DNA from: Pyxicephalus adspersus | Taxonomy: Eukaryota; Chordata; Amphibia; Anura; Pyxicephalidae | Length of the DNA stretch: 64,000 nt | Direction of reading: 5' to 3' | NCBI RefSeq assembly: GCF_032062135.1 | Contig: NC_092866.1 | Span: 23,437,547 to 23,501,546 of the forward strand | Made by a program: the position numbers and the translations under genes | Notes under the pieces: model-generated | The model's input: only the letters and a program-made list of their open reading frames with translations | Databases searched by the model: none | What the model was told of the DNA's origin: nothing | Part shown: positions 35,241 through 46,985 of the stretch, one piece after another | Numbering within the stretch: the stretch's first letter is position 1 | Layout of the letters: the number at the start of each line of letters is the position of its first letter

Positions 35241-36989
35241 CTTTTGACAAGTTATACATGAAAGGTTTTGTGGCTTTAGATACAGTATACATGAATTGGC
35301 TGCTAAGTTGACCACCAATTCTTAGATATCAAAGATTATTGAAATGCTCCAATTTTTGACTAAGGCAAAACTGACTGAAAGGTCTTAAAAAATTTGTCAT
35401 AAACTTGCACGAAATCGACTGAATTTTCTGACCTAACTTATGTTCTTTTTAAATCTACGTTTGATATCTTTTTTTTTTTTAAATATATCAATATTTGATT
35501 AAATACCGTAAAAGACGTAATAAACGAACTGGAATAATAGACCATGGATGGCAAGAATAATTTATAAAACAACTTGTCTTGTATTAAGCAAAAATAACGG
35601 ATTTGTTCTCAAAGAAGGCATATTGTATGAATACATTTTTAGGATAATTTCAGACTTGTGGTTGGCCACAACATTTTACCACGGGCTCCATCATGTTTCA
35701 AACTGCTCCTATTCAGTTGAATGGGAATTATTTTGTGCATGCAGCATTGGATGCAGTGGACTGAAGTGCAACTCCTGAAAATGTCATGTTACTTCTGGCT
35801 GTATAGATACTTTTTCTCCTCTGGAGAAAGAAAAACTTCACATCAACCATATCTAACCTCATTCAATTGCATGACAAAGCAGATTTCAAACACTGCAATT
35901 TACAGAACAGTTTTGAAGTACCGGTAGTTGGGGGCAGTTGGGAGCAGCTAAATTTGCAGTTTTCGCTGGGTGTTCTCTGTTATTAATTTGTACTGGAGTG
36001 ATCCTACTTTTTGCCCCCCAGGATCTATCACATTTTGTCAGTCCAGAATTTTTCAAATGAGGATTCCTGAGTAGGTTATCCTGGGCCAAGTGCAGCATGT
36101 GCATGTTAAATAGTTAATACTCTCTGTTTGCAGGACATAACTGTTGTAATAATAAATACAGAAACACCTAAACATCTGATAGGAAAAATTGGGCATTTTT
36201 AAGCAATTATGACATTAGTAATTCTTTGACTCAAAGGGGCACACAATCCTATGTCACTAATAAATCCTGGGTGCATGTTTAGAGGAAAGCCAATAAATCT
36301 AAATGTTGATTCGTTGGCTCTTGGAAAAAACTGGAGATCCCAGAGGATACCAACTTGAAGATGGGGAGGAAATACAAACTCTATGCACACAGTGTTCTTG
36401 ACACAATGGATTACATGAGTCCCTGGTTTTTAGATTGAAAGTCCAAAAACCATAACCACTATTTATGTACTGTGAGGGATTAGCATCAAATGTACTCGCT
36501 GCAGAGAGGTATTTCAGACTTAAGTTCAAATTTGACTCTGCCCACTTTTGTTCACAAAAACATCACTTAAAAGCAGTCTTCATGGCTTTTCCTTACAGGA
36601 AATCAGAGTCAAAGACAAAAAAGACCTAAACTTTGGAAGACCTCCTGGGCTCTCCCAGCATACAGGCTTCACACAGCCTGTCCAACTAAGCCACCCGACC
36701 TCAGACTTAAACGCCCCCTTGTTTCAAAGACATGCTCCTTTTATTATCATTGGTTGGGTGCTCCAAAGCCATACTCAATTGTTAGCCTGGCCTACCCATT
36801 CCTTCCAGGACACTCTGGGCCTAAATCCCAAATAAAGAGCTACACATCCACAGAGCAACACTTTAATTCATTTTCCAGATGAAACTAAAGTAGGTGATGC
36901 CAAATACCCTCTAAATTTGGCTTCATGCGTTACATAAATGTTTACGTACCATAGTAGAACAATTACACTTAGATCATAGACTACCGGTA

Positions 36990-37280
36990 GATTCATGGAG
37001 ATTAGTAGACCAGAGACTTAATAATAGCATGCAGTACCAAGCCAAAATTTCTAAAGCAAGCATAAAACCTTCTTGTATTAATATAGGTATAGACGGCAGA
37101 GATGGAAACATAATCCTGCCTCTATACAAAGCATTGGTCAGACCACATCTGGTACAGTTCAGTTTTGAGCACCAGATCACAACATGGACATTGAGTAAAT
37201 GGAGAAAGCGCAGAGAAGGTCAACTAAACTAATAAGAGGCATGGAGGAGCTATGAAAAAAAGATTAGCTGAACTGAATGT
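36990..37280 (+). pseudogene. Non-LTR retrotransposon reverse-transcriptase fragment
   Basis: It encodes MQYQAKISKAS, GIDGRDGNIILPLYKALVRP and HL, then continues in another frame with GGTCAACTAAACTAATAAGA and GGCATGGAGGAGC, as expected for the region after the LVRPHLEY motif. It is in the first coding intron. Frame shifts show that it is inactive. Confidence 0.75.
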
Positions 37281-37647
37281 ACGAGGCATACCCGGGACAA
37301 CGTTTTTAGGCTGCAATTTGTCAGTAAAGGGGGTGCTTTATGGTTAGGCAGCAAGAAAAATGGAGGAGGGGGGCTTAAAGAAGGCAACAAGCAAGAAGCA
37401 GGCATCAGGAAAGAAGGAGTTTGGGTATTTTGCGCTTGATGTACAACTCACCAAATTAGGTAAATCAGTACAGCTATCGGATTTTTAAAACAATCAGTAC
37501 TGATTACCTTGACAGGTCAGCAGTTCTATGCTTGTACTAAAGTGTGTACTGCCATGGCATGTTTGGGCTGGGGGGTTACCAGTACTCAGAACCAATCCAT
37601 CATACAAATAGTAAAATAAGTTGCAACAGCTTTGGCCTCCAGCGATA

Positions 37648-38233
37648 AGGAGCAGTGGGGCCTCTATAGTCAAACTGTGTTCCTTTTTAGACCTCTTTTA
37701 GCCCAGACCTGAAACTGATGGCAACGACAGTTTAGCCCAGTGTTTCTTAACCAGGGAACCTTGAGCAATGAGCAGTTGGTGACTCTCAGGTCATTTTAAC
37801 AGATTCAAATTATCTTTTTGGCATTCTGTATGGGTGGCAGTCATCCCAATGACAAGCCACATAAAATTCATTATTCCCACTTTATCCACCACTGTAAGCT
37901 GTGGATATAGTAATTACAGTAGGGGTTCCCAGAGAACCTGAAAGTTATTTTAAGGATTTCCCCCACTAAAAAGGTCAGGAAACACTGGTTTAGCTAATTG
38001 ATGTTGTCACTAGTAAACAAACTGCAGGCAGAGGAAATCTTTGACTACTTGTTTCCCTGCCACACTGCATTACATAAAGTTAGTGAAAGTGAGTAATAAA
38101 AGACTACCTTGCCAGCAGTTTGTTTTCCAGTGACAGCTTTGATCAGCTAAGCAGTCCTTGCCATCAATCAGAGGCTTGCACTAACTGAATTCTGAACAGA
38201 ACACAATTTAGCTACAAAGGCCCCACTGCTCCT
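37648..38233. repeat. Large inverted-repeat element with a nested hAT copy
   Basis: AGGAGCAGTGGGGCCT at 37648-37663 is the exact complement of AGGCCCCACTGCTCCT at 38218-38233. The next 50-60 bp on each side remain recognisably complementary (AACTGTGTTCC with GAACAGAACACAATTT, GATGGCAACG with CTTGCCATCAATC). The hAT element at 37738-37987 is inserted inside. Confidence 0.65.
37738..37987. mobile_element. hAT-type element (CAGTGTTTCTCAACC family), copy 2
   Basis: The ends CAGTGTTTCTTAACCAGGG and GTCAGGAAACACTG are flanked by GTTTAGCC and GTTTAGCT (8 bp, one mismatch). It is about 250 bp with no coding capacity. It is itself inserted inside a larger inverted-repeat structure (37648-38233). Confidence 0.85.
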
Positions 38234-41200
38234 CATCCCTGGGGGGACCCCTGCTGATGGGGGGGATTTAGAAACAGCTGCACATATCGCCCTATTGTTT
38301 ATATGCTGGTGGGGTTGTAGGCACGGGTACCCCCCATCCTCACCAACATGCCACTGCAGTTCACACTTTATTCAACCGCACCAAACTCTGGTGGCAAGGG
38401 ACCCCTTGAACCCCTGAAACACATTGGATTTTTATAACAGTCTTGATTAAATTGATTCTGAACTTCATATATTTTGCTTTTGACACTTTTTAATATTACA
38501 TGACAGTACTTGGGAATAATGACTAGCAACTTAGACAATAATTGTTGCATTGTGAGCAGAAAAGGGTGCTGCCCTAATACATAGGGCAATTTTGGGGATC
38601 CAGGGATGGATCGCGACAGCAGGGAAGCCAATTACTCTGAAAGGAAACATGTCACATTGCCTAGAAGCACAGGTCTTCCCTTATGTGACCAGAAAAATTA
38701 ATCAATAGCAGCAATCTTTGATAACCAAGCAGATGTTTGTCCATATCACCAAAACAACTGCATATGTTTATGTGAAGAGCGCTGTTTATAATAAAAACTG
38801 AGATACTAATAAAAACACCATAAAATTTCCACAAAACTCATAAAATATTTTTAGGGAAGGAAATACAGTAAATATAACATTTTAAAAAACAACTGCTGAT
38901 AAAATGTTTGAAACAATCAAGACTCACAGCTTTATCAACATAAATAAAATAAACAGAAAAGGTTGATACAATAGAAACATCAATGTCACATACTATACTA
39001 TAAGCATATAGTCTACAAAGCATACAAATAACACAATTTTCTTACACTTAGTTTTAAAAATAGAACTTGCAAAACATGAAACTGCCACAGCCGACTGCAA
39101 ACATTCTGACAATGGCTATGCAAATCTGGTATCAGGCTCTAAATTACAGCTTTGACATCCTCTGTGACGATCCTATTTGTCATCTACTACTTCCAGCATA
39201 ACTATATGTGAGCCATATCCCTCATATGCATGGTTGTACATAACATGGTGCATGTGTCAATATTTGCTTCTGCCTCCTACTAGCTTACTTTGATTACATG
39301 TCTTCCTATCAAAGGACCTTTACCCCCATATTGCCTACAACTCTGCATTATTTATTGTGCAGGCTTTGGGGTCATCTGGCCTATTGGTTGCCAACAGTGA
39401 GACCACCCCAATGTTCCCAATTTGGAAATGTCCACCATGCAAGCTACAAACACATCAGGCACTTCAGTTAATACCAAGTACATCCAGAGACAGTGATCTT
39501 GGCTGGAGCCATTGCCATGCCACAAACATCCATTACCATCCTAATCTTTCCTCACAGATCCTTTGCCCAGCTCAGGGATTCTCACAACATGATGACAACA
39601 CATGCACTGAAGGCACTTGTTCACATTCATATTTTCAGCTACAACAAATTATTCTTCTTCACCAAATGACACATCAAAGAAACTCCCTAAGATGAAGTAA
39701 TAACGTGATGCACATTTGTGAACTTGTATGTAGGACTGTGTACACAGTGTTTTATCATGAATTCTAAAAATAGCAGATTCTGCTTATCTTAAAAGGCGTG
39801 GATTCGCAAGAAAAAAAACTAAAACTTATTATAACTTACAGAAAGGTAGAAGAAAAATTGTGTGTGTAAATATTTTGTTAATGCCTGGTTATTCTGTGCT
39901 TTATATGTATTAGCTGTGAATTCAAAATCTTTATATAATAAATCACTTGCCCCACCTGCAAAGCAAGTAGCAAGAGAAGATCTGTGGTGCATCATGTTTT
40001 TAATTGTTTTGGATAAGGAAGGGAAGGATTTGGACTATTGTTAAGTTCTTTTGCTTTCTATGTGTCTCTGCTTAGTAGTCTCACCCTGTTTGTTCTGGAG
40101 ACCATTGTCACAGAGATAGAAAGTGAACGTAACATTTTAGATTCACAAAAAATGGGAAAACCATCCTATGAGGACACTTGTCTTGGAATCAGCTGTTTAA
40201 AAAGACAATTATCCAAATTCTTGTTGTGTCTCCAGAACAGACAGTAAAGGGATATCCAATGATTATGGCTATACAAACACTTTTGTATACAGACCATACA
40301 GTAGGCATTAGTTAAGGGTTGACTCATAAAGCCATGATAATGCAGTGATTTTTGTTGGCCTATTTATAAAAATGAATAGTGGCTTTGTTTAAAACCAACT
40401 TATCACTTTCCTTTAGAGATACATAAAGTGTTTCCATGATGGACATCATCATAAATGCACAGAATTGCTGAAGTCACACCACAAATTACAGCTGTAAATC
40501 ATGGTTTTCTTTGTGGTTTTATTAACTGGTCCCTAAGTGGCTAGAATATTTTTTCCATGCAGCCAGACAGCTTGGAAGTAGCCAAACAGAAATATAGATT
40601 TGGAATTTTAAAGCCAAATAAACAAATATGCAGATTTTTATAGCAGAGACATTATTTTCCCTCTTCCGCTTTTCTCTCTGTTCACCATCTTTGTTTTCCT
40701 AAATTCCCCATTGAGCAAAGATGCTGTAGCTAAATAAACCAGAAAGAAGAATGAAAGATGATGTCTCTGCTGGCAGGAGAGCTTGCAGATAACTCCTGCA
40801 GGTTAGTATAAAGTCCTGCTACAGACACTTAATATTTTCCTAACATTTGCAATATAGGCTATAATCTTAGATTACTAAACTATATTGTTTGTTATTTTTA
40901 AAAAGTCAAAAGAGTTTGTCCTAAACTTACTCAGATTTAATGATGCCAAAAGTTGCCCCCTTAGCTTCATCTGTACTACAGTGCTAAATCAGCTGCAACA
41001 GCTTCAGTAGACAATAAAAGGAGATGTCATTAGAAAAAAAATGGGCCAGAGAGGACCACTAAAAGAGTGGACGAAAACAGTGGGAGTGACCAGGACGTCT
41101 TCACCCTCTTTATAAAAACATAATTTAATATGTTGATGTTCTACAAAAAATTAATTTCCCTTTTATTAGATCTTTCATTTTAATTGCAATTAATCATATT

Positions 41201-41771
41201 TACATTTTTACAAGCTTTCAGGTTAAATAGCTATGCTATTGTTAAATTATTTATTAGACATTTTTTTGGGGCGTGTCTGCTTGATAAAATACTTTATCTT
41301 GTTTTACAATTGATAAAATGATGATAACTATATTGCATTTTGATATTAATTTACCCCAAATTAGAACTATGTCCTCCCAAAAAATAAATAAAAAAACAAC
41401 TAAAAATATACTGTATATTATATATATCTCAGTCTACAAATATACCTGTTAATACCGGCTGTGAACTCCCTAATGTAGCTTTCTGTAATAATGGTGATAG
41501 TGTGGCAAAAGGCTTTGTTGTCACACCATCACAAGAAGCTATATTGGGGTACTCCACTGAATCAACAGGTATTTGTGGGACTTTGTATGTGGGCTACGAA
41601 GAAAATACAGGTGCAGACGTACTTATAATCAATTATTGCAGCAGATATTTATTTACTGGAGGCTAAATTTCTTAAATTACCAATACTGAAACTGACAAGC
41701 ACATAAGGAAAGTCAGAATGTAATCTGCATAGTCAGAAAATACCAAAGCCATTAGATCAACATGTGAACCC

Positions 41772-41983
41772 NNNNNNNNNNNNNNNNNNNNNNNNNNNNN
41801 NNNNNNNNNNNNNNNNNNNNNNNNNNNNNNNNNNNNNNNNNNNNNNNNNNNNNNNNNNNNNNNNNNNNNNNNNNNNNNNNNNNNNNNNNNNNNNNNNNNN
41901 NNNNNNNNNNNNNNNNNNNNNNNNNNNNNNNNNNNNNNNNNNNNNNNNNNNNNNNNNNNNNNNNNNNNNNNNNNNNNNNNNNN
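41772..41983. other. Assembly gap (212 N)
   Basis: The run of N lies in the first coding intron, about 360 bp downstream of the first coding exon. It ends 10 bases before the GATA microsatellite, which probably caused the assembly break. Confidence 1.
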
Positions 41984-41993
41984 ACACATACGA

Positions 41994-41994
41994 T

Positions 41995-42067
<73 letters not shown>
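41994..42067. repeat. (GATA)n microsatellite
   Basis: There are about 18 units of GATA/TAGA directly next to the assembly gap. The minus-strand frame reads as YLSI repeats, which is not a protein. Confidence 0.97.
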
Positions 42068-42341
42068 TGGAATGGAAAAAGGAAATTAATGAGGTGGTAT
42101 TTCAATGTAGTGAAAGGATTTGCATGGCAGTCAGGCAATTAGCATTTTCTAAAGAAGGGGCTGTAATGGGAACTATCACAATTCTTTAACAACAGATTTC
42201 CTTTAAAATGAGAAGGAAAGTTTATATAGGACTAAAAAGAGAGAATTCATTTTAAAAGCAAGAGTTTCAGTTGTAACATAAAGAGTTACTGTACAGGCAG
42301 TTCAATCAGGCCACAAAAAAAAAAGAAAAGAAAATACTCAC

Positions 42342-42515
42342 TTTACTGGTTGTGAAGAACAGAGCAACCAGAGTCACACAGGCAGATCCAACTACAAATA
42401 GCAGGATGAGCAGCAGAGGATAGTGCTGGCTAATACATTGATATTTTTCATAAAGTGAATGTGTAATAATCCAATCCTCATTGTCCTTGATCAGATATTT
42501 CCCTTTGGATGGCAT
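42342..42515 (-). CDS. ADCY7: Adenylyl cyclase type 7-like, first coding exon (N-terminus and TM1)
   Basis: This exon encodes residues 1-58 of a membrane adenylyl cyclase, the enzyme that makes cyclic AMP from ATP at the plasma membrane under G-protein control. It begins MPSKGKYLIKDNED and carries LYEKYQ just before the first membrane span (about residues 32-54, YPLLLILLFVVGSACVTLVA). Human ADCY7, from memory, has the same layout (MPAKGRY...LYEKYQ...). The ATG at 42515-42513 is chosen because the similarity starts exactly there. A GTG-initiated extension upstream has no family support. The exon ends in phase 0 at a GTGAGT donor (42341-42340). The 5' UTR boundary is uncertain: a TAG at 42549-42547 could be an acceptor, or the exon may extend further. 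Confidence 0.93.
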
Positions 42516-43035
42516 TTTAATCCAGTTTGGCTCCTTTTTTTCTTTCCTAGATCTCACAGTAAAAGAAGCAGACCAAAGTTTGCGTTCACCCTGGGCTGTT
42601 GTGGCGTGTTAGTCTGATTCACATTGCAAGCCTGCGTTTGTCGTGAGAAGTCTGCAGCTGGAGTAAGGTAAGAGAACCAGCTCCCTCCTCCCAAAAACAT
42701 ATGCAGCTTATCGAGGGTTGTGAGCAAGCATTGCTGTGCCTGGGTGATATCCTGTCACTTCAATGCACTCTCTAGCCATACACCATCTCATCTTTCTCTC
42801 CTCGCTGACTCCTTTGTATTCTGCAAAGAACAAAAGAAAGGCAATTTTAGAGCCAGATTCTTGGACATTTCAGTAAACAAGACAAAAACAAATGTAGATA
42901 CTTTTTCAAAAACAATGACAAAGTTGGTCTCCAGAAGTTATCAAAAAAAAAGGTTCACCAAAGGTGAACGACTTAATTGTTAGGCGATAGAACACAAGCT
43001 GCTGTGCTACATGTAGAATAAAACAAGGCGGCCCT

Positions 43036-43221
43036 TTGTGCACTGACATTATTACAGAGCTCATGACAGCTCTTGGAACATATTGGCCTGCAGGTGGCCC
43101 TTTAAAGGCAAAAGAGATCTTAAAGGATGCTGAGTGGACAAGGGAGGAGTTGTATAAATGGGTGCAATTTACCGATTGGTATGTTGGAAAGCCAAGCGGC
43201 TTGTTCAAATCACACCTGTAA
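43036..43221 (+). other. Short open frame about 0.5 kb upstream of the cyclase start codon
   Basis: It would encode 61 residues with a balanced composition (EILKDAEWTREELYKWVQFT, DWYVGKPSG). No known family is recognised and no splice or promoter context supports it. A conserved non-coding or 5' regulatory segment is just as possible. Confidence 0.2.
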
Positions 43222-43957
43222 AACAATTTGTTTGTCAACTCCTTGCTTTATTGATGCAACTCAAACAAGCTATACAAAGCAGAGACTAATTGTTTTATTC
43301 CATTTATTACACCGATCACTGGCAAAGGACACCACGTCCTAAATAGTTCTAACAAATAAGCTTCAGACAAAGACAAAAAAGCCCTAATGCACAGATAACG
43401 TGGGATAATCTAATATCCTAAAAAGCAAAAATAATACTGAGATTCTTAAACTGTTCATTACAGCTTTCATCAAGATATCATCTAAATTGATACAAATTTA
43501 TTTAAAAAAAACAAACACAAAAAGCAACTGGACTTTAAAGGCACAAAACATACATAAAAACTGTTGTTTCCTGTGTTTGTTTATATATAATTAATTCCGG
43601 GATGTGGCATGGTATTAGACAGTGATCATAGTGAAATACATACCTGTACAATTTAATTTAAATTAGAAAAATACAATGACAAGGAATTCTCAAGTGTGAT
43701 ATCTACTGTCCAAGATACAAGAGGGGCATCATAGAATTGTGCCAGGGTCATCTCCCTACTATCTAGGGAACAACACTATTCTTATAATGGCGGTTGCTCT
43801 TTTTTATAGCAAGTAGTCCTTGAATTTATCTTGTGTGTTAAAAAAACATGACATTGGCAGTCACGCTCAAAAATATTAATGCCCCAAAACTGTCTTTTTT
43901 TTTAACACATTTAAAAAGACATTTAGTCTTTAGTTTTTTTATTAAGATCTACAGTAA

Positions 43958-44347
43958 CCTCCCTGGCAGTATTCCTGAGTGTGGCTCGGGGTGGATTTTC
44001 CATACCAAAAGTGGTAACCCCCGAGCTACACTCGGGGTGAAATTGCCAGGGAGTCTAAAACTCCTACCTGGTTCCCACATGCCAGTGGCATCCTTCAGCG
44101 TCTTCCAGTGATGCCCGGCGTCTTCTTCCCCTGGTGATGCCAGCTGGGCATCTGTGTAACCTGGTGATGCCCAGCCAGCATCTGCGTCCCCAGCATGTGA
44201 ACGTTGGGGAGGCAAGGTCTAGGCAGATGCCGAACATCTGCTCGCGAGTGTGTGGCTGGAGGGCAGAACTGTTGGGATGGGAGGCGGTATTTTTAAATGT
44301 ACCACTTTAACATTTAAAAATACTTTGTATTCATACCGCCAGGGAGG
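43958..44347. mobile_element. MITE-like element with CCTCCCTGGC ends
   Basis: The ends CCTCCCTGGCAGTATTCC and ACCGCCAGGGAGG are inverted repeats. The interior has GAGTGTGGCTCGGGG with a mirrored partner, repeated GGTGATGCC.AGC units (about 44107-44190), and a TATTTTTAAATG/CATTTAAAAATA hairpin near 44288-44322. Superfamily is not clear. A partial copy lies at 53345-53493. Confidence 0.75.
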
Positions 44348-44548
44348 ATATGGTGGGTTTTTTGGTCAAGTGGGCAGAGCAGCCTAAAGTTGAATTTAAG
44401 GCTAAATACAGAAAATGCTTTTGATGCTAATCTCCCACAATAGTGATATGCAAATAGCCTACAAATGTGGTAGATTTTAAATGACTGCTAATTTGTTCAG
44501 GACTAGCCAACTCAGCAGTTTTCTAAAATGTACTATTGTGTGCTAAAG

Positions 44549-44715
44549 CAGTGGTCATCAACCTTTTTGGACCTATGGACCATTAAATGCACAGAAACCG
44601 GACCACAAATGCGCGGGGAGTCGTGTGTCATTCAAAGGGGAAGAAACTTCCCCCATAGTAACGTCATGATGCCAGAACCCGCCAAGTCTTCCATCACAGA
44701 CTCAGACCTCAGATA
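44549..44715. mobile_element. hAT-type element (CAGTGGTCGCC family), truncated
   Basis: It has the left end CAGTGGTCATCAACC and the family interior GGGGAGTCGTGTGTCATTCA and AAGGGGAAGAAACTTCCCCC. The right half after about 44715 is absent. Confidence 0.75.
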
Positions 44716-45050
44716 GTATATTCTGGTACCTCTTGCAGAAAGTTGCTGCCATATTTGTATGCATATACAATTGAAAAAAAAAAGGACTCCAGTTTAAACT
44801 GCGGAGGGTAATGCCATTAAGAAACCATTTTATGCACAAAAAACATAATAGCAAGCTTAGCCTACAATTGAATAAATGGGTAGAATAAAATGCTGTGGAC
44901 TGATAAGACGAAGGTTGGTTTAGCCACAGTGACTGTAGACATATTCGACAACTAAGACAGTATTTCAAGAGAAAACACCTCATTCTGTGATTCATGGTGG
45001 TGGAATGTTAGCCCTTTGCTGCTTCAGGGCTGGAGCATTTTGCAGTCATT

Positions 45051-45244
45051 GGGTCTGATTTATTAAAGCTCTCCAAGGCTGGAGCGAAAAAACTTTCACC
45101 AGTGAAGCTGGGTGATCCAGCAAACCTGATTTGCTAGCAAATGTTGTGAATCCTGGACCAGATCCATTGCAGGTCTGGATCACCCAGCTTCACTGATGAA
45201 AAAGTATCCTCTCCAGCCTTGGAGAGCTTTATTAAGTTAGGTCC
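45051..45244. repeat. Fold-back element, copy in the upstream flank
   Basis: It runs from GGGTCTGATTTATTAAAGCT to GAGCTTTATTAAGTTAGGTC. The arms include GAAGCTGGGTGATCCAGCAAACC and its near complement. CATTG flanks both sides (left at 45046-45050, right shortly after 45244), which may be a target duplication. Confidence 0.82.
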
Positions 45245-46214
45245 ATTGGATCAACAATAATCTTCAAATTTGTTTGTTCCTGATGAAAATGTAAAGCCAT
45301 TAGTCTAAACATTTAATTGGAAATTGATCTTTCAGCATGTAATGGCTCATAAAGATCAAATGGAGGATTTTGGACTGTTCTAGTCAAAGTTCAAATTTGA
45401 GTCCCATTGGAATGAACAGGGCTGCTACAATTTTGAGCAAAAATGAAAGGGCTTAGGAGGGACAATTCCTGCATAAAGGTTGTACTGTTTCATGTATCTT
45501 AGGTCTTAGATTGGGTCAACAGCACTCTCAGGAGGGGTGGGGGAGTGTTTAGAGGACAATTGTACCAAATATCCTAAAACTAACCTTAAACAGAAAAGAC
45601 CCTTATGTAAATCACTAAAAATTACAGCATGCAACCTATAGCTGTGCCTAATATTCTAAAATAAAGAACTTTTTTGTTAACATAAAAACACTTTTAACTA
45701 AAGGTTGAATACATTCTTCCTATTCCTATTTATATAGGAAAAGACAAAAACTCTGTTGTTTAGTGTGGCATGGTATTAAGACAGCAGGCAGCATTTATGA
45801 ACGTGTGTTCTGTATATGGTAAATCTGATTTATCCTATCCTATATTACAAGGGAAATGCTGATTAGGACACAAACAATGTGAATTTAACTAGGGCAGTAT
45901 GTAGAAAGTATGCTGCTACTAGGCAAACCTGAATATTGTAGATTTTATGTAAAGACTTGAACTATTTGTAACCAACATTGAATAATTTATGTTTTGAGGT
46001 CTAAAAGCAAAATGCACTGCTGGAGGCAACAAACTGTGTGCATTCTATGTTGGACCGCCAATCATGTGCATGCAAAGTATGAAAAATACCTATAACTCCG
46101 AAGAGCCTGAACTTCCTATTCCCCTAATGCCTCTGCTGTATTCACCTAAAACTGTTCTGAAGTGGACAGGAAGGTAAACACAAACTGTGAATACGCTTTG
46201 TTAATATCCAGTTA

Positions 46215-46549
46215 AGCTGCATACATACGACGTGCAATTATTGTCGTTAGAAAGGATCTTTCACAATCCTTTCCAATGACAAAAGACTGAAAGATGCATG
46301 AACGAGTGCTGTACACACAGCACCGTTCTGGTCTATGAAGAGAGGAGGGAGAGAACGATGGAGCGGCACCCTGCTGCGCGCTCTCCCCATTTCCCTTGCA
46401 TTAGGATCATTCATCGTCCATCGTCAGTGGATCGCCAGGACGGTCATTCAGACAAAGGGCGACAGGCACTGTAGACACGGCAGATTCTTGTCCGATATCG
46501 GTCCTGGGCCGATTATCGGGCGAGAACCATTAGACGTGTGTACTTACCT
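46215..46549. mobile_element. Harbinger-like MITE, copy 6
   Basis: The ends AGCTGCATACATACGACGTG and GACGTGTGTACTTACCT are flanked by TTA on both sides (46212-46214 and 46550-46552). It has the GATGCATGAACGAGTGCTGT, GAGAGGAGGGAGAG and GATTATCGGGCGAGAACC blocks. It lies in the upstream flank of the cyclase gene. Confidence 0.83.
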
Positions 46550-46589
46550 TTACACTTGTAACCCTCCTACACTTGTTGCCTCCTCACAC

Positions 46590-46633
46590 CACAATCACAC
46601 CCAAATGTCCCACAACGTTTGGGTGTGATTGTG
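46590..46633. repeat. Perfect 16-bp hairpin
   Basis: CACAATCACACCCAAA and its exact complement TTTGGGTGTGATTGTG are separated by a 12-base loop. It begins 40 bp to the right of the Harbinger-like MITE at 46215-46549, outside its target duplication. Confidence 0.8.
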
Positions 46634-46842
46634 ATGTCTAAAGAACCACACACACCCAAAAGGGAAAGATTAAAAAACAACTAAGCTGAAACCACAACAA
46701 ACTGTTACCATGCAAAACAAAAATGGAGCATGATCAAAAGATAGTAAATTGATGATTGCTAAAATACATACTATAACATTCCTTACAGTCTAATGGAATA
46801 AAAGCAGGCAAAATCTGACTAGAAGATGCCCTTGTGATGGAC

Positions 46843-46985
46843 TAGTATTTCTTGACCTTTTTAATATGGGAAACCCTTGAAATAACTTTTAGGTCCTTAG
46901 GGAACCTTCTGTAATTTCTACATCCCACAGTATGCTAGCTTGTGGTCAATGGAAAGAAAATCACTCTTAACACATGAGAACTGCT
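46843..46985. repeat. Reverse-orientation CAGTGTTTCTCAACC-family fragment
   Basis: TTTCTTGACCTTTTTAATAT, then AAATAACTTTTAGGTCCTTAGGGAACC, is the reverse complement of the right half of the same hAT family. It is diverged and incomplete. Confidence 0.6.

Larger units (their letters stand above)
27206..42341 (-). other. First coding intron of the cyclase gene (15.1 kb)
   Basis: Apart from the repeats listed separately it contains no recognisable gene. Stretches 28232-29504, 29673-30423, 33174-35135, 35241-36989 and 38234-41771 are AT-rich with no feature I can name. The open frame at 39357-39695 is discussed under rejected items. Confidence 0.8.

Noticed and set aside
39357..39695. 112-residue open frame on the plus strand
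   Set aside because: No recognisable domain, low-complexity His/Gln/Ser composition, no splice or promoter context. It is most likely chance or an unrecognised repeat.
41752..42138. Open frames across the N-run and YLSI repeat
   Set aside because: They come from the assembly gap and the GATA microsatellite.
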